Counted from the first letter of the stretch, positions 26,238-35,838 are shown. The stretch: 64,000 nucleotides of DNA from JBDTVS01 sp040007095 (GCA_040007095.1 JBDTVS010000122.1:1-64000); one strand, 5' to 3'. Numbers and translations: made by a program. Notes: generated from the letters alone by a model not told the origin.

Positions 26238-26636
26238 ATGAAGACGTTCGAACACGAGTGGATTTTCGAGTCGTTTGCGGAGCACCGCAGCTTCTTCACC
26301 AAGAGCATGTTCGGCGGGCTTGCCGCCTACATCTTCGAGCGTCAGATGCTGTTGCTGGTCGAACCGACGAAATCCGGTCGATGGCACTGGCACGGCGTGC
26401 TGGTCTGTACGGATTACGAACATCACGCTGCCATTCAAGCCGAGTTCGCGGCGTTGAAGCCGCATCCGGTGCTGCGGAAGTGGCTGTACATCGATTCGAC
26501 TCACGAAGATTTCGAATCCACCATGGGAGCGGTGGCGCAGCACGTCGCACGCAATGACCCGCGCTTCGGCATCTCGCCCAGGGGTCCAAAGCCCGGGCGA
26601 CGTCCGAGCGCTCAGAAAAATGAGTCGTCGCGCTGA
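26238..26636 (+). CDS. conserved hypothetical protein, TfoX-N-like
   Basis: A 132-aa protein. The segment TKSMFGGLAAYIFERQMLLL resembles the beta-hairpin core of the TfoX/Sxy N-terminal domain (MFGGYG-type), but the rest is divergent, and Trp/His-rich (SGRWHWHGVLVC). There is a late WLYIDSTHEDFESTM segment and a basic Pro/Arg tail. No HTH is present. The TfoX link is a weak inference; a conserved protein of unknown function is the safe reading. Confidence 0.5.
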   Translation: MKTFEHEWIFESFAEHRSFFTKSMFGGLAAYIFERQMLLLVEPTKSGRWHWHGVLVCTDYEHHAAIQAEFAALKPHPVLRKWLYIDSTHEDFESTMGAVAQHVARNDPRFGISPRGPKPGRRPSAQKNESSR

Positions 26637-26696
26637 CGATAAATCCGGGGCGGCGAGCAGCTGCCGCGATTTCGGAAACGCCGCAGCGGATCGGAC

Positions 26697-27698
26697 TCAG
26701 CGAGTCACGATCCTCTGACGGGCGTCATCCCAGCGCCAGTCGGCTGCGTCTCTCCGCAGGTGAACGCCGCCGAGCCAGCGGTCCACGCCACAGAGGACGA
26801 CCCGGTCCCGGCCGCCCGCGAGGACCGCTCGCCCCGTATCGGTGAGCGTTACCAATCCCCGGAGACCTTCGCCCTCAGTCGTCTGCCTCACAACGAGCGT
26901 CAGTAGTGGCGGATCGGTGGCGGACAATTCCTCCGCCAGAGCAGCCAGCGCTGTGTCGGTGATGTAGTAGACGTTCTCACCGTCATGCATCCGAGGAAAC
27001 GCCTTCGACAATGTGGCCCCATCGCCATCGGCCAACGTGAGGAGGCGCCGCTCGGTTCGCGAGAGGCCATCGCTGGTCCATGGGTATTCCTGGAGGAAGC
27101 GCGTGACGGCGGCGGCGAGATGCGGCAATGCCGACGTATCGCCCAGGCGAAATCGATCGAGAGCTTCGGGGGTCGGCTCACGGAACGCCTGCCAGGCGCG
27201 TTCCGCCAGCGCGTACTGAGGCTCGCTGACGCGCTGCCTGGTTTCGACCAGCGGCGCGAGCTCCTCGGGGGTGAGCTCACCGAGGCCCTTGAATTTGGGC
27301 CGGCCGGGAAAGGACCCGATGCACACGAGACTGACCGGCTTGGCCGCCGGAAGGCGCGTGCGGATCCAGGCCAGAAGCTGAATCAGGTTCAATTGATCGA
27401 ACAGGTCGTGTTCGAACCATAGAATCAGCTCGTCGTACGACGCGTGACGTTCGATCGTCCGACGCCATTCCCGCAGGTCGTTCACGGGATCCAGCGACGG
27501 ATCGTCCGCCGGCCCGGCGAGATAACGGGCGCGGACGTCGATCAGCTCGGCGTCGGTCAGCCTGCCGGGCACGGGTCCTTCGTGGAGCGGGTCCGCCCAG
27601 ATGGACAGCGTGCCTGGAACCCCTGCTGCCTCAATGAGGCGCGTCGTGCACGTGCCGTTCGCCACGTGCAGTAAGCGAGCGCTTGTAGAGAGAGTCAC
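26697..27698 (-). CDS. DUF1835 domain protein
   Basis: GTG 27698 with GAGGGG upstream is preferred over ATG 27731, giving about 333 aa. The N-terminus RLLHVANGTCTTRLIEAAG, then SIWADPLHEGPVPG, and DELILWFEHDLFDQLNLIQLL are the classic DUF1835 blocks. The C-terminal half holds a helical region resembling winged-helix segments (DGLSRTERRLLTLADG, LVTLTDTGRAVLAG). Function is unknown; DUF1835 proteins are cytoplasmic. Single gene on the minus strand, diverging from the methyltransferase. Confidence 0.83.
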   Translation of the reverse strand: MTLSTSARLLHVANGTCTTRLIEAAGVPGTLSIWADPLHEGPVPGRLTDAELIDVRARYLAGPADDPSLDPVNDLREWRRTIERHASYDELILWFEHDLFDQLNLIQLLAWIRTRLPAAKPVSLVCIGSFPGRPKFKGLGELTPEELAPLVETRQRVSEPQYALAERAWQAFREPTPEALDRFRLGDTSALPHLAAAVTRFLQEYPWTSDGLSRTERRLLTLADGDGATLSKAFPRMHDGENVYYITDTALAALAEELSATDPPLLTLVVRQTTEGEGLRGLVTLTDTGRAVLAGGRDRVVLCGVDRWLGGVHLRRDAADWRWDDARQRIVTR

Positions 27699-27929
27699 AG
27701 CCTGCCCCTCGAAGATCTCCTGGCCATGCATCCATTGTCGCGGGAAGCGGCCAAAAAGTGTCTGGGGTCTTGCGATTCAGGCGCCTCGCCGCCGAGAATG
27801 ACACACGTTATCTTCGAATCTGCCCTGAGCATCGCTTGATAAAAACGCTCGGCATCGCACCGAGTCGCGCGACGCGCCCGGACTTTGATTACGGGCTGCC
27901 TCGCGCCGTCCTGGGAGGGACAACGTTCA

Positions 27930-28742
27930 ATGAATCCAAACAAGGCATTGTGGGAAAAGGGTGACTTCACGCGCATTGCGGCGACCATGCGAGAGAGCGG
28001 GGAGGCTGTCGTCGCCGGACTCGGCATCACTGCGGGAATGAAAGTGCTGGACCTTGGATGCGGCGACGGGACGACGGCCCTGCCGGAGGCTCGGCTGGGC
28101 GCCGACGTCCTCGGCGTCGATATCGCGAGCAACCTTGTGGACGCCGGGAACAGACGCGCGCGGGAAGAGGGCCTGACGAACTGCCGGTTCCAGGAAGGCG
28201 ATGCCCCGAATCTTGGTGAGCTCGCCGATCAGAGCTTCGACCTCGTGGTCAGCATCTTCGGGGCCATGTTCGCGCCCAAACCGTTCGATGTGGCCAAGGA
28301 GGTGGTCCGCGTGACCCGGCCCGGGGGCCGGATCGTGATGGGAAACTGGATTCCAAACGATCCGACACTGGTGGCGCAGATTCTGAAGATCAGCTCCTCC
28401 TATTCGCCGCCGCCGCCCGAGGGCTTTGTCAGCCCGATGACGTGGGGGATTGAGGCCAACGTGATCGAGCGATTTGCGGCGGCGGGAATTCCGGCCGAGC
28501 GGATCTCGTTCTTCAGGGACACCTACACGTTCCACTCTTCCGTCACACCATCGGCGTGGGTCGCCGATTTCCGGAACTACTACGGGCCGACGATGAACGC
28601 GTTTGCCGCCGCGGAACAAAGCGGCAAGGCGGCGGATCTGCAGCAGGAGCTCGAGGCTCTCTTCGAGCGCCAGAACACGAGCGTGGCCGCAGGCGCCACG
28701 GTGATTCCTGCGACGTTCCTGCGCGTCACGGTTGCCCGTTAG
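27930..28742 (+). CDS. class I SAM-dependent methyltransferase
   Basis: 270 aa from ATG 27930, preceded by GGGAGGG; the earlier ATG adds residues without support. Motif I is VLDLGCGDGTTALPEA, with the acidic end of strand 2 in VLGVDIASNLVDAG. Motif II/III follows in RFQEGDAPNLGELADQSFD, then VVSIFGAMFAPKPFDVAKE and TRPGGRIVMGNW. It belongs to the UbiE/Coq5-like small-molecule methyltransferases; substrate unknown. Its stop overlaps by a few bases the stop of the convergent TonB-dependent receptor gene. Confidence 0.9.
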   Translation: MNPNKALWEKGDFTRIAATMRESGEAVVAGLGITAGMKVLDLGCGDGTTALPEARLGADVLGVDIASNLVDAGNRRAREEGLTNCRFQEGDAPNLGELADQSFDLVVSIFGAMFAPKPFDVAKEVVRVTRPGGRIVMGNWIPNDPTLVAQILKISSSYSPPPPEGFVSPMTWGIEANVIERFAAAGIPAERISFFRDTYTFHSSVTPSAWVADFRNYYGPTMNAFAAAEQSGKAADLQQELEALFERQNTSVAAGATVIPATFLRVTVAR

Positions 28743-31700
28743 AAATCGAACTGGACGTTGAGCTTGGCGAAGCGCGCCGTCATCACCGACGTCGGAAGCA
28801 GCCACGCACCATTCGGGATGAACGCTTCGTTGTAACTCAAGATCGGCGCCGTGTTGAACAGGTTGTAAACGTCGGCACTGAGGTTCGCCCGCCATCGACC
28901 GAACTTCAGGAGCTTCGCCAGCCGCAGGTCGACTTCGTTGATCCGATCCCCATACAGCGAGCCCGGCGGGATCATGTTCACGGTCGCATTGGCGGCGCCG
29001 CCGGCGAGGCTGCGGCCCAGCGACTGGACGATTGCCGAATTGGCGACGGTGTAGTTCGCCGAAAGATGACCGCCGGCCGTGGGCGTGCCGGCAAAGCTGA
29101 CCTGAAGGCCAGGCTTGCTCGTGAACGTCACGCCGACCTGGACATCGACCTTGGGAACCATGTACGAGCCGAACAACTTGTAGTGCGGGAGGTAGCCGCT
29201 CTCGACGTGGCAGTACGGATTGAGCGGACTGATCTCCGGGAGCTTGGCTCTGATCTCGCAGTTGTCCGAGACGGTGCGGCCGCCGTTGAATCCGCCCTGA
29301 ATCACCAGCCCTTGGAACGGCCGCGCGTTCAGGTTGATGTCGAGACCGTTGAACTTCGCGTACTGGTCGCCGTACTTGTCGGAGTACGTGACGTAGTTGT
29401 TCGTAATCCCGAAGAGCGTCGGCGTCACGTTATACAGGTCCGTCACGGCGTAGCCCCCGCCGTTGGGCAGCCGGGGATCCAACGGGGCGGTGACCGTGAA
29501 CTTGTCGAAATCGGCAGGGCCGGTAGCGAGGTTGTCGGTCACGAGGAAGCCGCGGAACCAGCGCCAGAAATAGCCCACTTCGAGCGACGTCCGCGGCAGC
29601 ACTTCGTGCTGAACGGACACGCCGAGGTTCCAGTCGGAGGGCCGGACGCCCCAGCCGCTCAGAATGCTCGGATCGATCGTGTTGCTGAAGGTCGTCGTGC
29701 CGAAGTTGCGGTTCGCGTACGCGCCGCAGAAATCACCTCCGGCGGTCCGAAAGTCCTGGGCGTTGGGATTGAGGAGATCGCAGTCGGGCTGGAAGTTGCT
29801 GTTCGCGTCCGTCCACGAGCGGGCGACGTTCTGGATGATGCGCGACGTCGGGTTCGCACTCGCGTAGTTTCGTCCCGTGAACGCCGCTTCGAGATATTTG
29901 CCGAAGGTTGTCTTGACGGCGGTCTTGCCGTTGCCGAACAGGTCGTACGCGGCCGCCACGCGCGGCGTGAGGTCGTTGTAGCTGTCCACGATCGGCGTCC
30001 GCGGGAACGAAATCGGCGTGGGCACGAAGCGGACCGGTCCCTCGGTCTGCTCCGGCGCCCAGCTGATCGCGTGGTCCAGGCGCACTGAGCCCTGCAGCGT
30101 CAATCGTTTGTGGGTCCATTGCTCCTGGGCGAAATACCCGTCACCTCTCATCCAGAGATCGTTCTGGAAGTTGTTGATGTACATCGTGATCTGGTTGGGC
30201 ACACCGTTGTTCACGCGGTAGTCCAGGTTGTTCGGCGCCTTGTTCGCCGACCGGAGATCGCCGAGAAGGTTCGACGCATAACCGGCCTTGAAGCTGTGCG
30301 CTCCGGTGACGTACGACACGTTGAAGCGCCAGTTGAGGATGAAGTTCAGGTTCTGTCCGGAAACAAAGAGGTCGTTGCTCTGCGACCTGTAGATCAGTCC
30401 CGGAATGTTCCCGTTGGCGGGACAACCGGCGGTGCACTGCTCGATCATGCGAACGAGGTTGCCCGTGTACGGATCCTGCTTCTGGATGAACCCGCCCCAG
30501 TGCGCCTGATATTCACCGATTCCCGCCTCAATCAACACCTTGTTACTGATCGTGGAAGTCCAGGCCGCCTGCTTGACCTGAATCGGCTGCTCTCCGCGAG
30601 AGTTGGCCTCCGGTGAACCGACGGAGGCGTTGTTGCCCGAGTTCTCACACGTCCGGCACGTGCGGGTCTCGTCCCAGAAGATGTTCAGCTTGTTTCTCGG
30701 CGAGATCTGGGCCGTCAGCCGGATGCCGGCGTTTTCCCACGTCCGATCGCGGAAGGCCTGCCGGCTGGTGTCGGGATCGTACAGCCACGCGTTCGGGTTG
30801 CCGGCGTTCCTGTTGCTGTAGATGTTCGACACGTACTGCGTGTTGCCCTGGGTTCTGCCGCTCAAAAAGAACCACAGACGGTCCTGTCGAATGGGACCGC
30901 CAAGGGCGCCGCTGTAGTCGTAGTTCTTCGTGAGAGGCGTGGCGGCCGTCAGGCCAGCGTCCTTCAGCGTCTGGGTGTAGTTGCTGCCCTCGAGCCACTG
31001 CGGGCCAACGCCCGCGAACAGGCTGCTCGAGACCCTATTGCCGCCGGTTTTCGGCACGATATTGAGCACCGGGCCGCCCGTCTCTGTCTCTCCGAGACTG
31101 CCTGCGACCGTAAACGACAACTCGGTTGCGTTGCGCGTGTCGGCCGGGTAGTTGGAGGAACTGCCCTGGGGTACCGAGATCAGCAAGCCGTCAAGGAGCG
31201 TCCGGCCTTCTTCGTTCGCGCGACCCGCCAGCAGCGCCCCGTGCGAGCTGAAGGTGCAGGCACACGGCCCGGTCTGCACGTCACGCGTGCCGCCGACGAT
31301 GCCCGGCACGAGAGCGAGGAGCGACGAATACCCACCCGTCGTCGGGAGTCCGTCGATGAGGTCCTTGCTGACCACCGTCTGCCGCTTCGCACTCTGCACG
31401 TCGACGATCGGCGTCTCGCCCGTGACCACGATGGTCTCCTGCAGCGTGCCGACTTTCAGGTCGGCGTTCACGGTCGCGATGAACGATCCGGTCAGCTGGA
31501 TTCCTTCGCGCTTCACCGTGCTGAAGCCCGAGAGCGTGAACGTCACGGTGTAGGTGCCGGGTCGCAGGCCTTCGATCCGGTACAGGCCGGCGCCGTCGGT
31601 GACACCCGTACGCACCTTTTCAATCAGCTCCGGACTTGCCGCCTCGACGCTCACGCCCGGTAGCACGGCGCCCGAGGTGTCCTGAACCGTTCCCGTAATA

Positions 31701-31774
31701 GCTTGAGCGCGAACCACTGCCGGAATCAGCAGTGTCGCCATGGACAAGCCCACGAGCACCCGCAAGAAACGCAT
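28739..31774 (-). CDS. TonB-dependent receptor with carboxypeptidase-regulatory-like domain (Oar-type), copy 1
   Basis: 1011 aa from ATG 31774, preceded by GGAGG. Order: signal peptide (about 1-25, ends VRAQ), CarboxypepD_reg-like domain (about 26-105, ITGTVQDTSGAVLPGVSVEA), plug domain (about 110-230, starting VNADLKVGTLQETIVVTGET), then a long beta-barrel ending in NVQFDF with the C-terminal Phe used for outer-membrane assembly. A paired-Cys motif CDLLNPNAQ...GGDFCG is shared with the other three receptors. Such receptors import large or scarce substrates using TonB energy; the ligand is unknown. No SusD-like partner is adjacent. A near-consensus promoter lies upstream. Confidence 0.9.
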   Translation of the reverse strand: MRFLRVLVGLSMATLLIPAVVRAQAITGTVQDTSGAVLPGVSVEAASPELIEKVRTGVTDGAGLYRIEGLRPGTYTVTFTLSGFSTVKREGIQLTGSFIATVNADLKVGTLQETIVVTGETPIVDVQSAKRQTVVSKDLIDGLPTTGGYSSLLALVPGIVGGTRDVQTGPCACTFSSHGALLAGRANEEGRTLLDGLLISVPQGSSSNYPADTRNATELSFTVAGSLGETETGGPVLNIVPKTGGNRVSSSLFAGVGPQWLEGSNYTQTLKDAGLTAATPLTKNYDYSGALGGPIRQDRLWFFLSGRTQGNTQYVSNIYSNRNAGNPNAWLYDPDTSRQAFRDRTWENAGIRLTAQISPRNKLNIFWDETRTCRTCENSGNNASVGSPEANSRGEQPIQVKQAAWTSTISNKVLIEAGIGEYQAHWGGFIQKQDPYTGNLVRMIEQCTAGCPANGNIPGLIYRSQSNDLFVSGQNLNFILNWRFNVSYVTGAHSFKAGYASNLLGDLRSANKAPNNLDYRVNNGVPNQITMYINNFQNDLWMRGDGYFAQEQWTHKRLTLQGSVRLDHAISWAPEQTEGPVRFVPTPISFPRTPIVDSYNDLTPRVAAAYDLFGNGKTAVKTTFGKYLEAAFTGRNYASANPTSRIIQNVARSWTDANSNFQPDCDLLNPNAQDFRTAGGDFCGAYANRNFGTTTFSNTIDPSILSGWGVRPSDWNLGVSVQHEVLPRTSLEVGYFWRWFRGFLVTDNLATGPADFDKFTVTAPLDPRLPNGGGYAVTDLYNVTPTLFGITNNYVTYSDKYGDQYAKFNGLDINLNARPFQGLVIQGGFNGGRTVSDNCEIRAKLPEISPLNPYCHVESGYLPHYKLFGSYMVPKVDVQVGVTFTSKPGLQVSFAGTPTAGGHLSANYTVANSAIVQSLGRSLAGGAANATVNMIPPGSLYGDRINEVDLRLAKLLKFGRWRANLSADVYNLFNTAPILSYNEAFIPNGAWLLPTSVMTARFAKLNVQFDF

Positions 31775-31934
31775 GATCGCCTCCGGTCGTTGCGAAGGTT
31801 GCCGCCGTATCATCGAGCACCACACTACTTCCGCCGCGTCGAAACGATCTCCGTCCAGAGTGAAAGCCTGTCCGGAAATGACGGCACCTGCTCCGAACAG
31901 CGCGTGGCAGCCCGTGGTGAACGTAGCGTGACGG

Positions 31935-31963
31935 ACTATAGGACTGCGCACGTTTAGTGTCAA
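31935..31963 (-). promoter_or_regulatory. near-consensus sigma-70 promoter of TonB receptor copy 1
   Basis: On the minus strand TTGACA (31958-31963) is followed after exactly 17 bases by TATAGT (31935-31940). This is the best housekeeping promoter match seen in the window. It lies about 160 bases upstream of the receptor start, implying a long leader. Confidence 0.6.
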
Positions 31964-32036
31964 TGAACTAGTGGCCCTTCGCCAGGCCGACCGAAGTGCA
32001 TAGATATAGCCGCCACTCACACCAAGGAGGCTCCTG

Positions 32037-32162
32037 ATGACTGCTCATCGATGGCGCGCAATCGCCGCGGTCGTCTTACTCGCCGGCGGCGAGACGGCCG
32101 GTCAACAATCTCCCGGTGAGTACGTCGTGTTCGCGCTGCCGACCACGGCCAACAAGGGGTAA
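32037..32162 (+). CDS. small secreted peptide frame or 5' remnant of a secreted protein gene
   Basis: ATG 32037 follows a strong AAGGAGG site and opens a 41-codon frame with a convincing signal peptide (WRAIAAVVLLAGGETAG), then QQSPGEYVVFALPTTANKG and a stop. The mature part would be about 20 residues, so it is more likely the surviving start of a longer secreted protein than a complete gene. It lies between two TonB receptor genes and upstream of a VOC remnant on the other strand. Confidence 0.4.
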   Translation: MTAHRWRAIAAVVLLAGGETAGQQSPGEYVVFALPTTANKG

Positions 32163-32207
32163 TGACGTTTTAAGTTGTTCGGCGCCACGTCATCGGACAC
32201 GCCCGTC

Positions 32208-32345
32208 TCACGGTTGCTTCGCGTGTCCTTCGACGATCTCGATTTCCACATGGTCCGGCGCCTTCACGAACACTGAACGAATCCGTCCTCCCGTGCGCTT
32301 GCGCGGCTTCCCGACCACCGTCACGCCGTCCTTCGTCAAAAGAAA
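32208..32345 (-). pseudogene. C-terminal fragment of a VOC-family protein
   Basis: The minus-strand frame reads LLTKDGVTVVGKPRKR and then RSVFVKAPDHVEIEIVEG before a TGA at 32208-32210, matching the last strands of a glyoxalase-like VOC domain. The upstream part is missing: the frame runs into the terminator hairpin of the neighbouring receptor gene. It has no start codon. Confidence 0.5.
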
Positions 32346-32370
32346 GGGCGGACCGATAACCGGCCCGCCC
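32337..32370 (-). terminator. Rho-independent terminator of TonB receptor copy 2
   Basis: A 10-bp stem (GGGCGGACCG at 32346-32355 with CGGCCCGCCC at 32361-32370, one G-T wobble) with a 5-base loop, followed on the minus strand by a T-rich run (TTTCTTTT). It lies about 27 bases after the receptor stop codon. Confidence 0.8.
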
Positions 32371-32396
32371 TCTTGTCGTTATCCGATTGAGGTTCT

Positions 32397-35300
32397 CTAA
32401 AAGTCGAGGGTCACGTTGAAGCGCAGGAACCGTGCGTTCAGGATCGAGGTCGGACGCAGCCACCGGGCGCCGTCGGCACCGAACACCTGGTTGAACGCCG
32501 TGCCCGTGTTGGCGTTGAACAGGTTGTAGAGATCGATGCCCACGTTGCTGCGGGTCCGGCGGATCTTGAGGATCTTCGAGAATCGCATGTCCACCGTGTT
32601 GAGCCGCTGCGGGTACACCTGGCCGGGCTGCGACAGATCCAGCGTCACATTCTGCGCGTTGCCCGCCAGCGGCCGACCGAGAGCCGCCACGACGGCGGCG
32701 TTGGCCACGATGTAGTTGGCTGACGCCGAAGCGCCGTTCGAGCCCGGGTCGTTGGTGGCCGAGACATTCGGCTGCGATCGCAGGATGCCGCTGACCTGCA
32801 CGTCGATCTTCGGGACGATGTAGTTGGCCAGCCCACGCCAGGCCCACAGCCATGGCTCGTTGACCTTGCACGCCGCGAGCTGCTGGTTGAGCAGCGGCGA
32901 CGCAGCCGTCGAGAAGATTTCGGGGAGCGCGGCCGAGAGGTTACAGAGATCGCGTGTTCCCGCTCCGGTCGTGAAGCCGCCCTGCAGCGTCAGTCCCCCT
33001 TTGGTCCGGGCGTTCACGTTCATTTCCACGCCCTGCCAGTAGCTGCTCTCGCCGGCGAAGTTGTCGGCGCGCGTCAGGTAGTTGTCGACCTTACCGAAGG
33101 CCGCCGGCTTCAGCAACGGATAGGAAACCTGCTGCCCGCTGGTGGGCAGGTCCGGGTGCGACGGCGCGGTGAACGTGTAGACGTCGAAGTCCTGCGGCCC
33201 GATGGCACGGTTGTCCTGGACGGTGAAGTTGCCCCACGAGCGGCGGCTGTAGCCGAGCTCCACGGACACACGCGGCAGCAGCTGCTGCTGCACCGACGTG
33301 CTGAACTGCCAGTCGTAGGGACGGACGTTCCATCCGCCGAGGAGCGCCGTGTCGACGGCCGTCGCCGTGCCCAGGGAGCCGTTCTGCCTGAACGCCAGGA
33401 AGTTCGCATTGCTCGGAGCGCCGCACAGGTCGCCGCCGGTTGCCCGATTGTCCTGCGCCGCGGGGTTCAGAAGGTCGCAGTCCGGCGTGAAGTTGCCGTT
33501 GTCCACCCACGCACGGTTTGCCGTCTGCGCGAAGGTCGATGCCGGGTTGGTCGCGATGTAGACACCATCGTTGGCCGCCGATTGCCAGTACTTGGACAGG
33601 TTCGCCTTGATCGCGGTCCGGCCGTTGCCGAAGACGTCATACGCAAGCCCCATACGCGGGGCGATGTCGTTGTATCCCGAGACGCCCTCTCCTCTTGGCA
33701 ACGTCCGCCGCGGACCGCCGAACACGCTGTCCGCCAACAGTCCGCTCTGGCCTTCGGGGAAGAAGCTCCTGGCGTTTTCGTAGCGCAGCGCGCCCTGCAG
33801 CGTCAGCCGGTTGCGCGTCCACTGATCCTGCACGTAGAGCGCGTCGTACCGAGTGCGATTGCCCTGCTGCCACGGTGTGATGCGCTGCGTGATCTGGTTG
33901 GGCACGCCGCCGTTGAATTGATACTGCAGCCCGTGCAACGGGAAGTTGCCGAAGATGTCCGTGACCTCGTAGGCGGCCTGGTATCCCACCTTCATGCTGT
34001 GGGCACCCGTGACGTAGGCAAGCGACCCCCGCCATATGTTGTGCGTCTGGTGGTTGTTGCTGAGACCGGCGAAGCCGTGGTAGAGCATGTTGGCCACGGG
34101 CAGACCGGTGGGGACGCCGAGACTGTTGACCACGCTCTGCTCCAGCACCGGGATGAACGGGGCCTTGTCCAAAGCGCCGGCAGGCGTCTGACCACCCCAG
34201 TCGCTCAAGAACTGCGACGCGCCCGCTTCGAGCAGCAGCTTGCTGGTCAACGGCGCCGTGTACCTGAACTGCATGATGCGCTCGGCGTTGTCGCGCGAGT
34301 GCGTCGATTCCGGCGACCACGTGCCGAATCCGCCGACCGCCACCCAGTCGTCCCCACGCCCCCGGCACTGCTGGGCGTCCTTCGCGTACGCGCCGCCCTC
34401 GCAGACTTTCTGATAGTCGTAGTAGCCGCTGACGTTGTTTCGCTGCGTGGGCTGCGCGGTCACGCGCCCGCCGCCGATCTTCCGGCTGGTGGCCGACCGC
34501 TGCTTGATGCTCGGATCGGGTATGTAATCCCACCGAGTCGGGTCGCCCGCATTCAGGTTCCCGAAGCGACCGGCGATGTCGGTGTAGGCACCGAACAGCC
34601 GCGTCACACCGTAGAACCACACCTTGTCCTTCTTGATGGGCCCGCCTACCGCCAGGCTCGTATCCCAGCTCCGGATGATGGCGGCCGGCGAGGGGATGCC
34701 GAACGACTTCAACTGGTCGTCGACGTTGTTGCCCTGCGACCATTCGCCGGCCAGGTTGCCGAAGTAGGTGCCGCTGAACTTGTTGCCGCCGGTCTTTGGA
34801 ATGAGGTTGAACGCCGGGCCGCCGCGGTCGGCCTCGCCGAGGCCGCCGGCAACCGTGACCTGCACTTCCTGGGCATTGGAGGTGTCGTAGCCGTAGCCCG
34901 CTACACCGCCGCCGTTGAAGGCCGAGCCGACGTTCATGCCGTCGATCTGCACGGTACCCTCGTTGCTCCGGCCGCCGCGCGACGTGAAGAAAATCATGTC
35001 GGGGGCAATACCGCTGTTTTGAATGCCGTTGGCCTGAATGCCAGAAACGGTCGCCAGAAGATTCCCGTAGCCGCGGGAGGCCGGCAACGCGGCGATCACT
35101 TCGCCAGACAGCACGCGCTGCGTACGGGTGCTGTTCTGCACATCCACCACCGGCGTCTCGCCCGTCACCGTGATGGTTTCCTGTACACCGCCGACTTTCA
35201 TGTCGGCATTGAGTGTGACGGTCACGCCCGTCGTCAACTGGACGCCATCGCGCTTCACGATCGTGAAGCCGGTCAGGGTGTAGGTTACCGAGTATTCACC

Positions 35301-35528
35301 CGGGACAAGGCTCTCGAGACGGTACTGGCCCGAGCCGTCGGTGACGGCGGTGCGTACCTTCTCGATCAATGCCGGGCTGGCCGCTTCCACGGTCACACCA
35401 GGCAGAACGCCCCCCGACGCATCGCGCACTACGCCGGCGATGGATTGTGCTCCCGCGAGAGCAGGCACCAGCGTCAGACACGCCGCGGCGATCAGGGTAC
35501 GTATTACCAGTGGACATCCTCCACGCAT
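32397..35528 (-). CDS. TonB-dependent receptor with carboxypeptidase-regulatory-like domain (Oar-type), copy 2
   Basis: 1043 aa from ATG 35528, preceded by GGAGG at good spacing (an in-frame ATG six bases earlier is possible). Signal peptide about 1-28 (ends LAGAQ), regulatory-like domain IAGVVRDASGGVLPGVTVEA, plug starting LNADMKVGGVQETITVTGET, then a beta-barrel ending RFNVTLDF. It shares the CDLLNPAAQ...GGDLCG Cys-pair block. The barrel includes GYSRRSWGNFTVQDNRAIGP, very close to copy 3. The ligand is unknown. It is followed by a strong terminator, so it is a single-gene unit. Confidence 0.9.
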   Translation of the reverse strand: MRGGCPLVIRTLIAAACLTLVPALAGAQSIAGVVRDASGGVLPGVTVEAASPALIEKVRTAVTDGSGQYRLESLVPGEYSVTYTLTGFTIVKRDGVQLTTGVTVTLNADMKVGGVQETITVTGETPVVDVQNSTRTQRVLSGEVIAALPASRGYGNLLATVSGIQANGIQNSGIAPDMIFFTSRGGRSNEGTVQIDGMNVGSAFNGGGVAGYGYDTSNAQEVQVTVAGGLGEADRGGPAFNLIPKTGGNKFSGTYFGNLAGEWSQGNNVDDQLKSFGIPSPAAIIRSWDTSLAVGGPIKKDKVWFYGVTRLFGAYTDIAGRFGNLNAGDPTRWDYIPDPSIKQRSATSRKIGGGRVTAQPTQRNNVSGYYDYQKVCEGGAYAKDAQQCRGRGDDWVAVGGFGTWSPESTHSRDNAERIMQFRYTAPLTSKLLLEAGASQFLSDWGGQTPAGALDKAPFIPVLEQSVVNSLGVPTGLPVANMLYHGFAGLSNNHQTHNIWRGSLAYVTGAHSMKVGYQAAYEVTDIFGNFPLHGLQYQFNGGVPNQITQRITPWQQGNRTRYDALYVQDQWTRNRLTLQGALRYENARSFFPEGQSGLLADSVFGGPRRTLPRGEGVSGYNDIAPRMGLAYDVFGNGRTAIKANLSKYWQSAANDGVYIATNPASTFAQTANRAWVDNGNFTPDCDLLNPAAQDNRATGGDLCGAPSNANFLAFRQNGSLGTATAVDTALLGGWNVRPYDWQFSTSVQQQLLPRVSVELGYSRRSWGNFTVQDNRAIGPQDFDVYTFTAPSHPDLPTSGQQVSYPLLKPAAFGKVDNYLTRADNFAGESSYWQGVEMNVNARTKGGLTLQGGFTTGAGTRDLCNLSAALPEIFSTAASPLLNQQLAACKVNEPWLWAWRGLANYIVPKIDVQVSGILRSQPNVSATNDPGSNGASASANYIVANAAVVAALGRPLAGNAQNVTLDLSQPGQVYPQRLNTVDMRFSKILKIRRTRSNVGIDLYNLFNANTGTAFNQVFGADGARWLRPTSILNARFLRFNVTLDF

Positions 35529-35741
35529 TATCATTCCCTCCACCAAAGTTCGAGTTCAGCAGTCAACCGGGGTTCGAGTCATGAGACCGACGCGTCGCGT
35601 CGGGAACAGCATTCCGGCTGGAGCGCGGGCGGGCTGACACTGTTACGCCTGGCAGTCGCGCCGAGCGGATTGGACCATCGGAGTGCATCGCGGCGCAATA
35701 CCGCGTATCCGGTAGCGAAAACCTGTCGTGTTTCAGAAATT

Positions 35742-35760
35742 CATTGGCATTCGGCCAATG
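35742..35760. promoter_or_regulatory. inverted repeat, possible operator
   Basis: CATTGGC-ATTCG-GCCAATG is a perfect 7-bp inverted repeat in the divergent intergenic region, about 160 bases before the kinase start. It could be a regulator site or a hairpin. Confidence 0.35.
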
Positions 35761-35817
35761 ATGCATCCCGGCGGACTGCGCTGCTCATCGCTCACATATT
35801 CCCGATATGCTTGCTCT

Positions 35818-35838
35818 TCGCGCCTTGCCGGCCGGGCG
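35818..35838 (+). repeat. 21-base dispersed repeat, copy A
   Basis: The bases TCGCGCCTTGCCGGCCGGGC plus a final G are identical to 43359-43379. With up to 8 more bases on the left, similarity continues at 6 of 8. Both copies are intergenic and near TonB receptor genes. Confidence 0.5.
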
